Source of the DNA: Linanthus parryae
Taxonomy: Eukaryota > Streptophyta > Magnoliopsida > Ericales > Polemoniaceae
Assembly (NCBI GenBank): GCA_023055425.1
Contig: JALGPY010000002.1
Coordinates: 122,338,088-122,402,087, forward strand
Length of the DNA stretch: 64,000 nt
Reading direction: 5' to 3'
The notes below the pieces were generated by a model, which was not told the origin of the DNA, ran no database searches, and was given only the letters and a program-made list of their open reading frames with translations. The translations under genes were made by a program, and so were the position numbers. How positions within the stretch are numbered: position 1 is the first letter of the stretch; each line of letters opens with the position of its first letter. Below, piece by piece: positions 61,417-64,000 of the stretch.

Positions 61417-64000
61417 TCAAACTAAACCCCATTGCCTACAGGTTTGAATAAGTTGTACATGGTTCAACATGTTCTGATTCTGCAATCTAGCTCTAACTGC
61501 AAGTGAAACTTGCCTAATGATACACTGGCTGGTGTTGCTATTGTGACTGAAAATTCTCCCATTTCTTTCTTTCCAGATGTAATAAACTGCAGCTGAGAAG
61601 CAAGTCTTCAAGGCTATCTTGGTTGGAGCATTCCCATTCCATCTGCTGCTGAGATCATTGAGGCAAGTTCTCCAGTCTGTGTAGTGCTGGAATGCAAGCC
61701 CAAAGAAGGACCAGACCTGACAGGCAAATGGGCAAGCTAAGAAGAGATGTGAATGGCATTCATCATGTTGGTTACACAGAACACATCTGAGGTCAGTATC
61801 AACACTCCAAAGCTGTAATCTGTCTTTAGTGCTGAGTCTCTCCCAACCAGCAAGCCACAGAATAAAGGAAAACCTTGGGATGTGGTTTTTGAACCAACAC
61901 AGATTTGTCCAGCTAACTGTAATGCCCCTAGGTCTAATAATTTTCCAAGCTGAAGAAGTAGTGAACTTACCACTAGGATCAGCCTTCCACACAACTCTGT
62001 CTTCATGATCAGAAGGCAGAGGGATTTGGAGAGTAAGTGGTACAACCTCTCTCATATACAGTCCATGAGGACAAGGCCACTGCCACTCACCATGATGGAT
62101 GATGCTACTGACTTTAGTATCCTTGGGGAGGGCAGCTTCAAAAAGGATTCTATCATTTGTGTGAGGGAGGATAGGACCTCCTGGAAGCCAGTGATCATAC
62201 CACAAGAAGGTGTTGGAGCCATTTCCAACACAGTGTTGAATGTGTGGTCTATAAGTCTCCTGCAGGCTGATGATCTTCCTCCAAATCCAGGACACATTTG
62301 GGGTGGTTTTAATTCTCCAGAAAGCTCTCCCTCTTAACAGGTAGGTGTGAGCCCACTTAGCCCAGTAGGATGTAGAGAGGGGATTCACAATAGCCCACAA
62401 ATGCTTGCCAATTGCAGCTCTATTCCATATTTTTGTGCTCTTCAGCCCCAACCCTCCCTCATTGTAAGGAAGGCAGATAAGATCCCAAGAAACTTTAGCT
62501 CCAGTGTGCTTTAAGTCTTGACCTGTCCACAAAAATTTCCTCAACAAAGCTTCAATATCATTATGCACTTTGACAGGTAAGATAAAAAGAGAGGACCAAT
62601 AGACTTGAAGGGAAAACAACATGGTTTTAACAATTTGTAATCTCCCAGCATAAGACAGGTATTTTACAGCCCAGCTTTTAATTCTCCCAAGAATTCTTTC
62701 AATGAGGGAGAGGCAGTCTGCATACTTGATTTTGGTGGTGATGAGTGGAACCCCAAGGTATTTGATGGGCAGGGTACCATTTTGGAACTGAAGTGTGTTA
62801 AGAATGAGCTGGATTTGATCAGTGGGGGTACCAGAGAAGTACACATTGCTCTTCAGGGGGTTAGGGTGCAAACCAGAGAGGGAAGAGGAGGTGTGCAGAC
62901 CCTCCTTCATGAGGAGAATGGACCTCTCATCTCCATTACAGAAGACCATAAGGTCATCAGCAAAACACAAGTTGACAATTTTCTCTTTTTTGCATCTCCA
63001 ATGGAATTTAAAATCAGGGTGGCTGGCTTGAGCATGGAGGATTCCTGAGAGAACTTCAATACAAATAACAAAGAGGTATGGGGAGAGGGGGTCCCCTTGC
63101 CTCAAACCTCTAGTACCCCTAAAGAAACCGTGGAGCTCACCATTGAAGCCAATAGAGAAGCTAGGGGAACAAACACATTCTCTGATCCAGGAGATGATCA
63201 GAGTAGGGAAGCCAAAACTGTGGAGGGTGGCAAGAAGGAATGACCATTGAACATGATCATAAGCTTTCATGAGGTCAATCTTCATAGTACATCTACTACC
63301 ATGATGGGAAAGGTGGTAGTTTCTCAAGAGCTCTTGGGAGAGGAAATATTATCAGCAATGCTTCTTCCTTCAATAAAGGCAGATTGGGAAGGATGAATGA
63401 TGGACGGAAGCACATCTTTGATCCTATTGGCAATGATTTTGGTAATGACTTTGTAAGGGGTTGTACAACAGGAGATGGGTCTAAAGTCAGCCACTTTACA
63501 AGGATTAGGCACCTTAGGAACCAGAGCAATGGTGGTGACATATAATAGCTTTGAGAAGCTGGCCTGTTGCAAAGAATTCCAGAACTGCATTGATGGAGTC
63601 CTCTTTCACTGTTTCCCAAGACATTTTGTAGAAGCTTGCAGGGTATCCATCAGGTCCTGGGGCCTTGTGAGATGGGAGAGACATGAATGCAGCTTCAATC
63701 TCCTCTCTAGTGATTGGGCTGGACATTCTCTGTTGTTGGGAAGGAGAGACAGTATTTCTCACAAAAGGCATAACCTGCTGTGGGGAAATTTGGTGGCTGC
63801 TGTTCTCAGGACCAAGAAGACCTTTGAAATAGTTGATAAATTCATCTCTTATTTCTTTAGGATCTGTAATTGTGGCTCCTGAAGTAGTGGTGGTGGCTGT
63901 GATTCTATTTTGGGTTTGTCTGGCCTTAACCACCTTGTAGAAGTAGGAGTTATTGCTGTCCCCCAAGTTGATCCATTTGTCTCTAGATTTCTGCTTGTAG
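61417..64000 (-). pseudogene. LINE G ORF2, partial: RT and zf-RVT with two frameshifts
   Basis: At the window edge it reads SRDKWINLGDSNNSYFYKVV, after the endonuclease. KAPGPDGYPASFY leads to the RT. A frame change near 63560 separates FFATGQLLKAI from TTIALVPK, and another near 63335 separates SIADNI from the rest. Then DLMKAYDHVQW, RGLRQGDPLSPYLF, catalytic FADDLMVF, KYLGVPLITTK, TFLWYDHWLPGGP and the zf-RVT part (CVLCNQHDECHSHLFLAC) read without a break for 636 residues to the stop at 61417. By sequence it is the nearest relative of the truncated LINE at 837-1811. Confidence 0.92.

Larger units (their letters stand above)
61283..64000 (-). mobile_element. LINE G, L1-type LINE (family II), continues past the window
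   Basis: The T-run and GGGTGAATTT at 61285 mark its 3' end on the minus strand; the hairpin module follows at 61331. ORF2 reads from the window edge to 61417. The right target duplication and 5' part are outside. Confidence 0.93.

Overview
This window is plant nuclear DNA from repeat-rich, probably heterochromatic sequence of a flowering plant; the species cannot be fixed from the sequence. I see no convincing single-copy host gene, rRNA, tRNA gene or CRISPR array. Almost every base belongs to nested retrotransposons of at least five kinds: a long-LTR Ty3/Gypsy element ('element A', chromovirus-like by its LTR start, initiator-Met primer site and polypurine tract); a Ty1/Copia Sirevirus; a Tat-lineage Ty3/Gypsy element; an Angela/BARE-like Copia solo LTR; and two families of plant L1-type LINEs with non-autonomous derivatives.

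Layout: 729-7053 is the 5' LTR of element A, itself carrying a truncated LINE, a LINE-tailed non-coding element and a foldback element. Next come its primer site and a non-coding internal region interrupted by LINE C (7545-12462). The 3' LTR starts at 13101, is split by full-length LINE B (13675-19431, 15-bp target duplication), and ends where a Sirevirus begins at about 21581. The Sirevirus 5' LTR is broken by a rearranged block: LINE E, an element A internal fragment and a third element A LTR that holds the solo LTR 25329-26750. Sirevirus gag and protease follow (28928-30971). A Tat Gypsy element then interrupts the protease/pre-integrase region (30972-51998). The Sirevirus resumes with integrase (52004-53131), is split by LINE F (which itself holds a minus-strand LINE-tailed element), continues with reverse transcriptase/RNase H (57440-59077), and is interrupted by LINE H. 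The window closes in a non-coding LINE-like stretch and minus-strand LINE G.

The Tat element reads on the minus strand (gag, protease, RT, two RNase H domains, integrase), and LINE D (42911-48556, 14-bp target duplication) sits just upstream of its protease active site. Downstream of its integrase, on the opposite strand, lies the most interesting object: a broken multi-exon gene (about 31991-36840) for a plant mobile domain protein, with four coding-region introns plus a likely leader intron whose phases join correctly. Antisense orientation would explain why introns survived inside an RNA-copied element. The Tat insertion also has three 611-bp LTRs and a duplicated 232-bp piece of flanking Sirevirus, pointing to recombination with a solo-LTR form of the same insertion.

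The LINEs and their non-coding derivatives share a 3'-terminal module (CTGGGGAATGCCCCTTG, then a TTTACCC-polyA end), seen eight times on both strands. It is probably the recognition site of the LINE reverse transcriptase. Nearly all protein-coding units carry stops or frameshifts; only the ORF1 genes of LINE B and LINE D look intact.
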